From positions 1,922,001 through 1,986,000 of the forward strand of contig CM034111.1 in the NCBI GenBank assembly GCA_019914945.1: DNA of 64,000 bases, written 5' to 3'. This DNA is from Typha latifolia (lineage: Eukaryota; Streptophyta; Magnoliopsida; Poales; Typhaceae). Below the pieces are notes generated by a model. That model ran no database searches, had not been told where the DNA came from, and was given only the letters and a program-made list of their open reading frames with translations. Positions 24,309 to 36,431 of the stretch are shown in pieces; positions within the stretch are counted from its first letter, which is position 1, and each line of letters begins with the position of its first letter. Position numbers and translations under genes: made by a program.

Positions 24309-25164
24309 TCATCAGTAGGCTATAGAAGTAATAGATCATTACAGATGTGAATCTCATAAAAGGTTGCCTCGATATAGTGGCAGACAAGTTTGCTTCAAAA
24401 CAAACATGAAATTCTTGAAGATCAGATGTCTAGTTGTAGTCTGAAATATCAAATTCAGATACCGTTGCAATATAGGTTAAAGGCAGAAGCATATTCTCTT
24501 CTTTTTATTTCTGTACTCTTATACACCAGTTTAGTTTCAGCTCAACTTTGTACAAAGAATTCAGCTCTGGTTGTACTTGTATACTCTCTTAATCGATTTC
24601 AACGACTGCATGATAAGTTGGTTCCAACAAATCTGCAAGGTTGTGGCATCATTAGAAACCTAGGTCACTGTGCTTTACAAGTAGGAGAATTGCAGGCAGG
24701 CAAAGCTTTTAACACTCTTTAGCCTAGAATCCAATATATCTCTGAGATTTGTCCTCACCACTAGTACTTTGCTGTGAGGAAAGTAATTCTGCTGAGGAAA
24801 AAATGAATTGATATGAGCCTGAGGGCATATATAACTGCTTGTTTCGTAATCTTTGATTAGTTACTGCAGCTACCTATCGTCAAGAGGCTACAACACCATA
24901 TGAATATAAACTGCAAACATTTTGCGCTGTATCAAGGACTGTCAGCAGTGTCTTTGCAGCAAGAGTTATGAAACAGCCGATAGGTGCTGGTATAGAATTT
25001 AGATAGAAACTATAACAGGAAATTAACAACAATCGGCCATTAATTCATTTTCCTCCTACACAACCTGCTACAAGAATTGCCACAGCCCATCACAGTAAGC
25101 ACTGAAACATGTTTCTGTTTATGGTGATCCATCTACTATACAGAGTGAATTACATGGTTATTTT
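24309..25164. other. convergent 3' flanks, nothing recognised
   Basis: Lies between the 3' end of the + gene and the 3' end of the minus-strand APR-like gene. It probably holds both 3' UTRs. ORFs here are short and featureless. Confidence 0.5.
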
Positions 25165-28024
25165 CTATCCTCTCTCCCCCACAGGGTGAGCCCTTCTGGA
25201 ACTTGGCTCTCCGATTGATACTGATACCAGTGACTTGGAGGCCCAGGCCCTAGCATTCATTGCTCCTTCATGCAAATTACTTCTTTTACACGGATTCAAC
25301 CTTTTCAGCCCCTGTTTTGCTTGCTCAACATAACCTTGGAAATAATCATCTAAATTCATCAAGTTTGTAAGTTGCATATGCCTTCCCCAGGCCCACTTGA
25401 CGAATGCATTCAGTTTTGGAAACAGAAAATAAAGCAGTCGCAACAGCACAAAAGAGATGGCCAATGCCAGATATGTATCTTGCTGAAGTAATTTTTCTGG
25501 CGATCGTGCCCATGAGAACGGACAATTCTCCTGCTCAGCCTCTTCCTTGACCTCAGCAAAATTTAGTGAGTCCAGAATTTTCTCTACAGACACTGAATCC
25601 AGTGACAAAGGATTTATACCTTCAACATGTTTAATAAAATAAAATTGATGAGAACAGTTCAGAAAAGGAGATAAACAATTATTCAAACTCAAAGCAGAAT
25701 ACAATGAGCAACTTAGAACAGTGTAGACCAGTGGATAACACTTATGTGAGCATGTAACTGCTGAATCACTATATGGCCTAAACCATGGTACAAAATCCTG
25801 TTTTTTACTTTTATAAAAGCATGAGGCATTTGAATTAAGGGGAAGAAAGGAGCACACTTCAGTTGGAAGAGATGGAAGTATTAGAATATAACAGTCAAGC
25901 ATGAACTAAATTTTAACTGTGTATGATTGTAACTCATCTTCCTAATTTTATGTACTTCTTTCAAATGATCCACATGAAAGAACCAACTTACCCGTGACAT
26001 CATCATAGAAAGAAACTAGGGAATTGATGGTTCGTGATCCATGATATCGCGCCCGCATTGTCGAATTTAGGAGAAAAAGAGTTGGAAAACCATGAACTCC
26101 ATACCTTGAGAGAATGCTGCAAAGCACAATTCCAGTTATATTCCATGCATAAAATTAGCTTATGAAAATATTTCAGCATACACAAACCTTGGCCTGATAA
26201 CAGATTCTTCAAATGCAAAATGACGTATGGTTGGAAACAAGGAAGATAATCGCTGAAAATTTGGCTTGAAAATTTTGGAGAAAGGACACCAGGAAGCATA
26301 GAAAAGCACAGCCAAGAAGCCCTCCCTGTTACCGTGCAGTAGACTCAGCGCCCTTAGCAATGTAGCTTCATCTCCCTAGTGAAATGTATCAAAATTAAAC
26401 AGATCATTGAGAAGAATGTTTGCTTCATCTACAAGTAAAAGGAAGGTTACAAGAGGGAAATAAGCATGAGGAAAAATATTTGTCCAAAGATTAATAGACC
26501 TGGGCCACCCTAATGTACATAAGAGAAGAGAAGTAGCACTATAAAATAAGGAGCTCTGCCATTGTCGAATTCTAGGAGTTACAATAGTATACCAACCTGT
26601 TGCAGCTACTCATAGAAACGGGATCCTGTCTACTAGTAGCGGGTGACATACAGATGCCAGACCCACCTACATGTCAAGAGCTATTCAAATACCTGTTCTC
26701 ACTTTCCACTTTGTCTTCAAACCTGAACCTTTTATCTTTTGATGAAGAGGGAAGTGGATATAGGTCAGTGGGGAAGTGTAATATGGGGGCAAACGCAAAA
26801 AAAATACCCCTATATTATAAGGATACCATCTATACTCAAAAGCAAAAAAGGCAAGGGAAAGGAAACTTTATTATTTTATACATCCTAACTAAATCTGTAC
26901 ATACAAACTCTAATGACATTGGATGTAGGTACAACAAAGGATTGTCGTGCAGAATCATAGCAGGGTATGATGATGTTTTGGGGGAAAGCTACTCTCCTAA
27001 TTGTCTAGACTGGTAGCCCTTTCCTGTAAACAGAGCCAAGAGAAAAAAAATATATATTTTGGAGAAAAAAATATTTTACCACACTGTGTTCAGATTCAAA
27101 ACCAGTTCAACCAAAAAATTCCTTCCTTTCAAGTTTCAATAATCATAGGTGGATTTTCCACTGAAGCACTATATGCGCATAACTTGCACTCTCGTTGTAG
27201 ATGATTTAAAGTTTCACCTGAAATGGAAGTAGCGACCGAAATTCAATAAAAGCTAAAGCCAAAACTCATTAGTTAAGGCCAAAACTACCAAAATTGCTGA
27301 TTTTAACATTTATTTAGATCACAATTCGGCTTTCTAGGGGTCAAAACCGAAACCAAAACTGAAACTTCGAACCAAAATTTGTAGCCCATTTCTTAGGAGA
27401 GCTGACCGAATTTTCCGATCTATGCATAAGAGAGGGCTAGCCTCTTGTCTAGTCTATAATTAGCTAATGACCTCTTAATCTTTTGAAACAAAAATTGTTT
27501 CAAATTAAATGTGCCTTGTGGAGCATGGAAGAATTTAAAAATGCTCATGATTTCAACATGCTTGGCCGCCAAATTACCAAGGCACATAAACAGGGTAAAA
27601 CAGATTTGAGATACAACCCTTCCAGACCTTTCCTTTTCCTTATTGAGAATTATGAATAGTTTTAGAAATCCATGACATTGATGTCTCAATTCTCCTACCT
27701 TTTTCGTTTAAATTTCATCCAAAAAGGATCTGCTTTCATTTTATCAAATCAAACACAAGCTACCGAGGAAGAATTACTAGTAAAACAAGATACAAAATTT
27801 CTTCATCCTAAGAGAGAAAATATTAACCCTAGAAGAGGTAAGTAACTGACCTCGACGACGTCAATGGGGCCGTAGTCGAGCCCCCGGAAATTTAGGGCCG
27901 AGCACATGGCCTGAACCCCCAAAATCGAATCCGCCGACGGCAACCTAGGGCAAACCGCCGCGGCGGCAAGCTCACCGGCGGCGAGCATCAGGAGAAGCGT
28001 CGCCGTCAGAGCCCTCGCCGCCAT
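25165..28024 (-). CDS. 5'-adenylylsulfate reductase-like (APRL) thioredoxin-fold protein
   Basis: Four exons (27851-28024, 26188-26375, 25992-26116, 25165-25619) encode 313 residues of the plant APRL family. Layout: cleavable signal peptide ([20 protein letters not shown]), a short luminal lead with Cys residues, and a thioredoxin-like domain (about 60-163) with [17 protein letters not shown]. Next are the family's [20 protein letters not shown] and cis-Pro GFPTLF, and then a C-terminal TM helix ([21 protein letters not shown]). The active-site motif is WCPFS, with one Cys instead of CXXC, so it is not expected to act as an ordinary dithiol reductase. It also lacks the PAPS-reductase domain of true APR. 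Probably a secretory-pathway membrane protein. Intron 1 is about 1.5 kb. Closest to APRL5/7 by memory of family motifs; the number is not certain. Confidence 0.9.
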
Positions 28025-30772
28025 GATCTCGACGTGAAAGAGGGGTGACGGGACGAAAACCCTAGATCCGCGAGTTTCGAGGAGGAGGAGGCGCAGGATA
28101 GCCGGAAGCAGGTCCCACCCCTTTTAGCATTGGGAGCTCTCCTCGTCCATGACGATCGAAGCTTCTTCTCTTTCTTCTTCCTTTTTCTCCTTCCTTTTCT
28201 TTTATCTTTATTTTATTTTATCCTTCCCCGTCCTTGTCTGAGAGGGTCGAAGGGTGCTTTTATCTAACTCAAAGTTGAATAGGAGCCGTTGGTTTCCGAT
28301 CGGACGGTATAAAGTAAGAAGTCCAGCCTGGACTGGAGAAGTTTGCAGCGTTTATTTTAGGATTAACTACCACCAAATTATTACCCATTTTCATACAAAG
28401 TTCTTGTGGCATATATTTATTATTTTAGAAAAAAAAAAGTTTGAAAAATAAAATATTTATTTATTATTTATGTTTGCATCCTCGTATCACAATGTGAAAA
28501 TAAATAATAGTTTAAAAAGTTAATAGCTCTTTATTCTAAGCTATAGAAATACCACTTTTGATTGTATTAAATCTTTAATACTACTTTCTAGAGGTGTCAT
28601 TAGGATGCATCATATGGTACATTTAGAAAAGTATGTGTATCATATGTGGAGTTACAGACCTGACACGTAGATAAAAGGAGTAGGATCATTGTCAATGACA
28701 GCTTTCACTGCTCATTGAAAAAAGATGATAAACTACTCTCCAGAAGTACCACTAACCTGGAGTTGGTACAAGGCTACACAACTCATCACAGTCCTTGTGT
28801 AATGCATTCAATAGGATCGATCATACAAAATGCTGATTTAATAATGAGAGTATACAATGAGCAGGAAAGGAAGGAATCAATCATTCACAAATAAAGAACA
28901 AGGAAACAAAGTGGAAGCAAATTACTCACAAACTTACTCCTTGTTTACTACATGGATGAAGATGATGAATTCAAAGATAATTGGTTTGATAGGTAAGCAA
29001 TTATTTAGCACAGTCAGATGACCTGAAATCCTCTCCTTTCATGCAGATCAGATAGTCATTGCTCAGCAACAGAATCATCATGGCTGGAATCTTTGCTGCA
29101 CCTAACAAAAAATGTGCTAGCTCAAACCCGGTGACCATCTTTAGCGAGGATATATCGCATTTTAGATGAGAACAGGGGCATGACCAGTATCCACTTCTGT
29201 TTGATCACCTAATGCCTTAGTTGGCTGAGACAGATGTATTTGACTCCTAACTAGTCTCAGAAGATCCTGTCAAATCTAATCAGCTCTTCGAAGCCAGGCA
29301 TGCTCTGGGACTTTTCACTGACACCATTATCAGCTTCAAAACTGTTTCAACATTAAGGTCTTTTAATCAGTAAAATGCTAAATGTTTCTTAACAGAACAA
29401 GGTAAGTGCACTTCAGAAATCAACAACCATGCAGAAATTAATAGGGAGTGATTAGATGCTATCCTGTATTTGGTGCATCTAAAGCGACTGTCGCATGGCT
29501 GAGTGATGAAACTTACTAAAGAGAAGCTTAAGAACCAGTTACATCATGCTGATAACTCAAACTAACTAAATGCAATAAAATATCAAGGTAATATGGGTGA
29601 CAGCTGACAACCTCATAATCAAATCTGACGTAAGTACAAGGATATTACAATTATCATATAAGTGATTATAACAGTGGTGATGGCGATGCTGACACTGTAC
29701 TATATACTTTGGGCTGCAAACACCATTCCACGACATCCCTGTTCATTCATAAGTGTTTCGATAGGTACATCTTCAAAAAATGTGGATCAGTTTGATAGGT
29801 TGTAAATATTGTTGCTTAGTTTTTTTTTAAAAATTGTTGCTTAGTTTAGAACAATTGTAAGCCTGATGATTGCATGACCAGGTTGTTTAATTTCATTTTT
29901 AAAATGTCTAATCAAGGAAATGAGCATTATGAATTTGTTTGTTGTTAATAACTTAAAATGAGCTCATAACAAACAACTAGGCACTAGGACTCATAAATAA
30001 GAAGTCCCAGTAACCTGCTCCTGCAATCACATTCAATTGCCTTTAAGTTATGTAGAAAAGTAGAAGCGATATACTAATATCTTTCAGGACATCATTCATT
30101 TCTAATAGAGAAGTAGCAGTGTAAGTATTTGAATTTGAAACATGTGAATCTCTATAAAATCTCAGCATTCACTATCCGACCTTTTCATCTACAAAAAGGG
30201 ACAACTTTGAGATCTTATCCAATAGTGTGGCTTTAGATGAAATGGTTACTGCCATTCAGGAAAGAGTTGGCAAAGTAATTTCAGAGGAAAAGAAATTACG
30301 GGAAATGTGTAGTGATCCTTGAGAGTATCAGGAAAGTCAACTGTTGCACTTTTAAAGGAAGGAGTATTCATTAGATGCTACTACTTTTAATAATGATGAG
30401 AGTCCAATTGCCATATATATATATATCTTCAGTTACTCAAAGTTATTGATCACTCCATGCATTAAGATTAAGTCCAGCACAACACAATTATCTAACATAT
30501 AAGAACAAATTTTAGGAAGACAATGTAAAATGGATGAAAAATGTCTACAGTAAGAGCTCAATAATAGAACAACAATGAGAAATAACATTTCCAATAAGAA
30601 ACTCTACCTGGTTCATGTCTCCATAGAGTCACCATCTCTAGATCAAAAGTCCGCGCCCCCAATATTAGTGAAAGCAACCAGCATCTGAAATAACCATTCC
30701 TCATCAACACCCTTATATTGGAAAATTGACTCGATTCACCTAACTCACTTTCGGAAGACTACTACAATATCT
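28025..30772. other. APRL promoter and long intergenic stretch
   Basis: 28025-28250 is the GC-rich then CT-rich upstream region of the APRL gene. The remainder is AT-rich with no gene seen. A 15-bp word (ATTGTTGCTTAGTTT) is duplicated around a T/A run at 29808-29847. The last 150 bp are likely 3' UTR of the PORR gene. Confidence 0.5.
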
Positions 30773-31990
30773 TCAACTCATTGCATCTCCTTTGACAAGA
30801 GGGGCACCCTCCATTTCCGCCATACAAGCATATCGCTGCAATTTCTCATTGAACAACACCTGAGGATCCTTCTCTATCAGAGTTCCATCTTCCCTATAAG
30901 CATCCTTCAAGAACACTGCCCAATTCATCTCTGTCCCCGCTAGGTAAAATGCACGCGGCTGCTTCAACAACATCTGATATGTGTGCTTCGTGAGGTTAAA
31001 CTCCTCCTTAAACTCCACAATATGATGTATCCACGCCCTCTTCTCCAATGTCAAGCTCAAGAACTCGTGTATCACCCCAACCCTATACTTCTCCGCCTCC
31101 ACCGACCACAGCTTCAGCCCTGATCCGTCCGAATAAGGAGATATAAGGGGGAAAGTGGTCAGCTCATCAAGCCGCCGCTCCTCGTCCTCATCCAAAGGAA
31201 GCGCTTTTTTGTGCTCAATGGCAAATTTAAATGTTCTCCTCACCCGGTTTTCATTGACGAGGAAGTCACGCTCGAGGGCACTGATGGCGAGTGCGGGGTC
31301 CCACTTTACGAGCTCTAGGATGTGACGGCCATCGGGGTCGATGGCAACGCGGAAGAAATCAGGGTATTTGAGCACGCGATCGCGGAAGTCGTCAGGGAGG
31401 CCGAGAATCTGGCGGCAGTGGTGGAGCTTCGCAAGGGGGAGACGGTGATTGGCCGTGATCATGAGGAGCTTGCGGATTGAAGTGACGCGGAGGGGTTCGA
31501 GGGAGTCAAAAAGGGATCTTTCCTCCTCGAGAAGAGATTCCATGAGAGAGGTGAAGGCGAGGTGGGGAGTAGAGCCCACGCGAGGGAGGTGGAGGAGGAG
31601 GGGGTGGCGGGAGACGAAGTTGGAGAGCTTGCGGCCGCGGGGGAAGCCGAGGTCGTGATGGAGCTTGCCCGCGAGGGGGAGGGGGAGGAGACGAGGAGAC
31701 GGGAGGCGGGAGAGGACGGAGCGGGTGCGGGAGAGGAATCGGAAGGCGGCGTCGCGGTCGAGGATGGCGTCGAGGAAAGGGAGGCGGCGGGAGGGGTCGC
31801 GCTGGATCGGGGAAAGGCGAGGGCTTTGGAGCTTCTTGAGGAGCTTCTTCCGGCGCTTGCAGGGGAGGAGGGGGAGGATGGAAGAGATGGAGGTAGGAGG
31901 GGTGGAGGCAGAGGTGGGGTTGGGGTTGGGGTTAGGGGATGAGGAGGGGAAAAGGTGGGCTTTGGTGGTGGCGAGGAGGCGACGTGCCAT
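30773..31990 (-). CDS. PORR-domain organelle RNA-binding protein, probably mitochondrial
   Basis: An intronless 405-residue protein of the plant organelle RNA recognition (PORR) family. Characterised members (WTF1, RPD1, WTF9) promote group II intron splicing or root-primordium growth in chloroplasts or mitochondria. The N-terminal 60 residues are rich in Arg/Ser/Pro with few acids, a transit-peptide composition. The PORR domain spans about residues 60-390. It has the family blocks FLDAILDRD, FVSRHPLLLHLPRVG, RVTSIRKLLMITANHRLPLA, LPDDFRDRVLKYPDFFRV, FEFL-like VIHEFLSLTLEKR, and HIVEFKEEFNLTKHTYQMLLKQPRAFYLAG. The start is the first ATG after an in-frame-free upstream region. Antisense GC-rich ORFs across 31449-31994 are shadows. 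The specific intron target cannot be told from sequence. Confidence 0.9.
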   Translation of the reverse strand: MARRLLATTKAHLFPSSSPNPNPNPTSASTPPTSISSILPLLPCKRRKKLLKKLQSPRLSPIQRDPSRRLPFLDAILDRDAAFRFLSRTRSVLSRLPSPRLLPLPLAGKLHHDLGFPRGRKLSNFVSRHPLLLHLPRVGSTPHLAFTSLMESLLEEERSLFDSLEPLRVTSIRKLLMITANHRLPLAKLHHCRQILGLPDDFRDRVLKYPDFFRVAIDPDGRHILELVKWDPALAISALERDFLVNENRVRRTFKFAIEHKKALPLDEDEERRLDELTTFPLISPYSDGSGLKLWSVEAEKYRVGVIHEFLSLTLEKRAWIHHIVEFKEEFNLTKHTYQMLLKQPRAFYLAGTEMNWAVFLKDAYREDGTLIEKDPQVLFNEKLQRYACMAEMEGAPLVKGDAMS

Positions 31991-32118
31991 TTAGGTGGGT
32001 AGGAGGGATGCAGGGGGTTAGATGAAAGGGGTTTATGATATCTGAGAGAGGTTTATCTAGAACCAATCCCAAGTCCCCAACAGATCCTCTTTATTTTTAT
32101 TTTTATTTTTATTTATTT

Positions 32119-32152
<34 letters not shown>

Positions 32153-33736
32153 TGTGTTCAAAAGACTGGAGACTAAATATTAGATATAAAAACACTAAGA
32201 TCTTATTAAATTTTTAGTCAATATATAAAGCCGTCTAGTTTAAATTTTAAATCATTTGAACTAAATGTCACTGGATATTACTTTAAGCTATCGCGTTGTC
32301 AAACTGCTCTATCAACGACTCTCTTCAATTGCATTTATATTATTACAATCATCAAATAAACTTATTTGCTGTAAAGATGATCGATCCTATCTGAAATCCA
32401 AGAACAAAATGAAGTGTTTATTACAGTCAGTTAGCAAACTAACTTATTACCTACCCATTGGAAGCAGTTAGATGTTCATCTGAGATTTATGATCAATTCA
32501 CACAAATTATCTTTTAAGCAGGAAGCCCATAAATAACTATGCGTAAACAATATAGTAGTTGTAAAATAAAATTATAAATATCTATTTGACATTAAACCAA
32601 AAAAATGCAACAAGATTAATTTAATTATCTTTGTCTAATACCTCACATTTATCTTCTTCTTTCTTTTCCAACTAAAATAAAATTGGGATAGCACCATTGC
32701 CCTATCCCTGATAAGTCTTGTTTTATCTCTACCCAAATGCTTTCGTGTCCCCCCACAATATAACGGATTCAAATGAATAAATAGCAAGTCATTGCAAGAC
32801 AATGAGGCTCAGAAGTGTCTTTGAAAATTGAAATAGTTACTAGTCACCTTGGCCACCATTCTTTGGCAGTAGTACAATCAAAAACAGAAAATTTTAGAAC
32901 TATCATATCTGAATGGTTCCCAAAATTCAATTCTTCAAACAGAATGAGAGCTCTGAACCTTGATCAACAGATTCTTTTTTTAAAATGAAGTGAACAAGTA
33001 CAACCAAGTAGAAGAAAAATGGCACTAGTAACTGAAAATGCTCCATGGAACTGGTGATGTTAACTAAAATACAGAGGATGAGAAACAAATATTAGATTGA
33101 GATAACATTAGTGAGTGCACATAATATGACGATTGACCTATTTTACAATCAGATGACTGGAAAACAAGAATAAGAGGAAATGTGAGGGCCCATTATAAGT
33201 TAAACTTAATGACAATGGTATCAAAACCATCTCATGAATAGTCCAATGGTAATGGTCTCCCTGGCTTAGCCCATCTGAAACCATCTTTTTGCTACAGAAA
33301 GTGAGAATTATTGAAAAATTACTGGCATGAGATAGACGAAGCACTGAAACAAAAAGATCATAAACATCCAATTCTGACGAAAATAGCTCTTAAGATTATC
33401 TTCTACTGGTCTTGGTGGAACCAATGGAATACAATATCTAAGATAAGATTGCCCGTAGAAATGTTTGATAGATAATCCTACATTAAATCTAAAAAAATAA
33501 TTTATTCAAGATAGACTCGTTATTGTGAAAATAAATATCACATTGAAACTTGAGGAAAATTAACTACTGCAACAGAGACCATGAAGTGTAGTATTTTCAG
33601 AAACGCCTCTTTCTTGAGTATGAAAAAGTTTGATAAGGCTGAGATGAATGACAAGATGATGCAAGCGGAGAACGGTTTGATGCTTTAACTTTGATCGTAT
33701 CTACGATATGAACCCACGCAGTTCAAAACTAACAAT
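31991..33736. other. intergenic, AT-rich, simple repeats
   Basis: Contains (TTTTA)n and (TTA)n microsatellites at 32090-32152. No recognised gene or element. Confidence 0.5.
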
Positions 33737-33741
33737 GAAGT

Positions 33742-35254
33742 TGTAAAATCCTAAAAATGATTAAAAATAAATAAAATTGGCGTATGTGCTCGGTATGTGC
33801 GCTACAGTGCCATCATCCTCCCCACCTCTATTCCGATTTCATCTGAAATCTTCGATGAGATTTCGGATCTAGCTGTTGCTTAATCCATAAATCTATATAT
33901 AAATCTCTCGCGCAGTCGCCCTTCCTCTATTTTTTTTCTCTTCTTCCGGTCTCTGTTTGAAGAAAGCATTCGCCGTCAGTGAGCCACCGGACCCCTTCGA
34001 CCACACCATCCCTTCTCCCTTCAGTGGTCTTGGTCTCCTTATGTTTAATTTAATTTTTATCTAGTATAAATGGGCTATCTAATTAATTGTTTATCATATT
34101 ATATCGACATCCGTATGGGTAGGACCATGATACGAAGGAAAACAAATAACTATGAGTGATTTTAGACAGGTGACTCTTTTGTAATCTAAGGGTTATATAA
34201 ATATGATGTGATGATGTTAACATTTTTTATACTATAGTAATATTATGACATCCATGTTCATTTATTATTTATTAGCATTTATACATTGTTATTTCATAAG
34301 GACTAAATATATGCTTTGCACATTGTATGCATTTTAGCTATGATCATATCATATGTATTAGACATTGCACCACATACACATATCGTAAAGTAATTAGATT
34401 TCATCTAGACAGTACCATTATACTCACTCAGCCAAGATTAAAGGCAGAGTGTATATATATATTAGTTTACGCTTGAGATTGTTAGTTTGAAGAGTTAAGA
34501 CGTCTTTCCGAGCTGGGGCCTTATGATTTCCTGCATGGGGCGTGGTGATGAGTGTGAGGATGGGCTTACGGTCAGGGTTCTTAATCTGAGGCCACAGACA
34601 ACCAATCATATACGGCGTCGCCAAGTATGTACGGGCGACATACCGTTAAATGTCTATTCATCCTCGTTGATTAAGGCTCTGGAAGAGCTTATATTTTGTT
34701 ATTATTTATCATAACATAGAGACTCTGGGAGAGCACGTGATATTATTAATTGCCATGAAGTTGAAACTCTGAAGGAGTGTTGATATGATTATGATTTTAT
34801 TTTATCGATGAGCCCTCGTTATTAAATTTATGAATTTAATAATACATTGTCATTGAAACATGATTTATATTATTACATTTTGTATTATATTGTCCTTACA
34901 TTATAAAGGTGTATACTCGTTGATCTTTATAATTACCGCCCTTTGATGAAATATTTTTTAGATTAATAGATGCAATCAAGGTCGTGGAGAAGCGAATGAG
35001 GATTAGCTAGATTGTTATTTAAATTTTTTATATTACTTATGTTGCCTATACATAAGTATTTATCTTTTACAAACACGTATTTTAGAGATTTGTTATGGCC
35101 TGTGATAAATTTGGATGATTTATTAGATTAATTTTGATAAATTTTGGTTTATAATTTTGGATACCTTATTGAAATATTTGACCGACTAATTATGTGAGTA
35201 CCATGTGAGTTATATTCACATGAGGAACATGTGTGTTCGATGATGAATATTTCA
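33742..35254 (+). mobile_element. solo LTR (1513 bp) with 5-bp target-site duplication
   Basis: The segment begins TGTAAAATCC and ends ATTTCA, the TG...CA signature of LTRs. It is flanked by GAAGT at 33737-33741 and again at 35255-35259. A TATATATAAA box (33894-33903) followed by a CT-rich region looks like an internal LTR promoter, giving + orientation. There is no gag/pol between, so this is a solo LTR left by recombination. The opening motif and length resemble Ty3/gypsy chromovirus LTRs, but the class is not proven. Confidence 0.6.
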
Positions 35255-35259
35255 GAAGT

Positions 35260-36431
35260 AGCCAATCAGAAGTCTGATGCAGTCCATTCCACTAAATAGT
35301 CTATTAGCTAGTATCCATCTCCAAGATACCTCATTAGTGCAAACAGTCATCAAGTTTCACATGTATAATAGTATTGTTGACATTTTAGAGTCCTAACTAC
35401 ACAATTTCACAAGAACTAATCATAATTCAAGTGGGTTGTAGAAATAGAAACTATCATATTGTGAGCTAAAAAATTAGTTAGCTCTAAACTTGGCAAAGGT
35501 TAGATAGTTGGCTCACTCCAAGGTGAACTGTCAAGTATGCAGGTTGCCAGGTTGAACTAGGTATGGCCTCAAGAACTTGATTACGGGCATCCAACATCAA
35601 TGAAAGATTAGGCTTACCTCATGGCTAAGCAAATTCCATCTGAATATCACACTCATGGTTAAATTGAGCTAAGCAGAAGTCATTTTCTTTATATAGGAGC
35701 TTATTTGGGAGGGTTTAGCTTTGAGTTTTTTTATTATTTCTTCTAAAGATCAAACAGATTCAAGTCCCAATATGACTTCAACCAGCAAATGGTGATTACA
35801 TTGAGGGAAGTTCTCCAATATGAAGTAGTTCTATTACACACAGAAATCTATGATAACTAACAAGCTACTTTCTCTTCAAATGATTTGCTTAATTGCCTTA
35901 AATTGCACGCCATTTGTCTGAAAACCAAGTAAAATGTAAATGTAGTCAACAACAAGGTTGTAGCTATATATGCATGACACAAGACCGAAGTAACTGAATA
36001 CCTATAAAATCAAGATAACTCTGCAATTAAATGAAACAATACACCACAAATTAGAATTACTATTTAAAACTAACACCATTTTAAATCTAGAATGGGCCTG
36101 AAATTCCTGATGTCATCTAAAATTTATGTTCTCAATGTTACAAATAAGTTACCCTACAAAATAAAAGAAATGTAACTACTGAAGGTTATTACACTGGTTT
36201 GAGAGTTGAGAACCTGATTAAAAGCCACAAAGAATGGCAGGCAGAGGTTGTGTTATTGATCAATTTACCTAATTAAAGGCAAGAAAAAATGGAGGTCCTC
36301 GCAGTTGTACATCTTTGATCACTTCTTGGCGCCTTGCAAAAGCAGAAACTTTGATACTCTCATGCCTCCCCAAGGAAAATAACCAAATCAAATGAATCAA
36401 TAACTTCCATCTGAGCATGTGAATATATTGC
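35260..36431. other. intergenic and 3' flank of LDL1
   Basis: AT-rich. The segment 36180-36431 is probably the 3' UTR of the demethylase gene. Nothing else recognised. Confidence 0.5.

Noticed and set aside
25620..25902. N-terminal extension of the last APRL exon frame
   Set aside because: This is intron 3; the acceptor TGTTGAAG at 25620 and family alignment start the exon at GINPLSL.
31449..31994. Gly/Glu/Arg-rich + strand ORFs over the PORR gene
   Set aside because: Shadow frames opposite a transit-peptide-coding GC-rich region.
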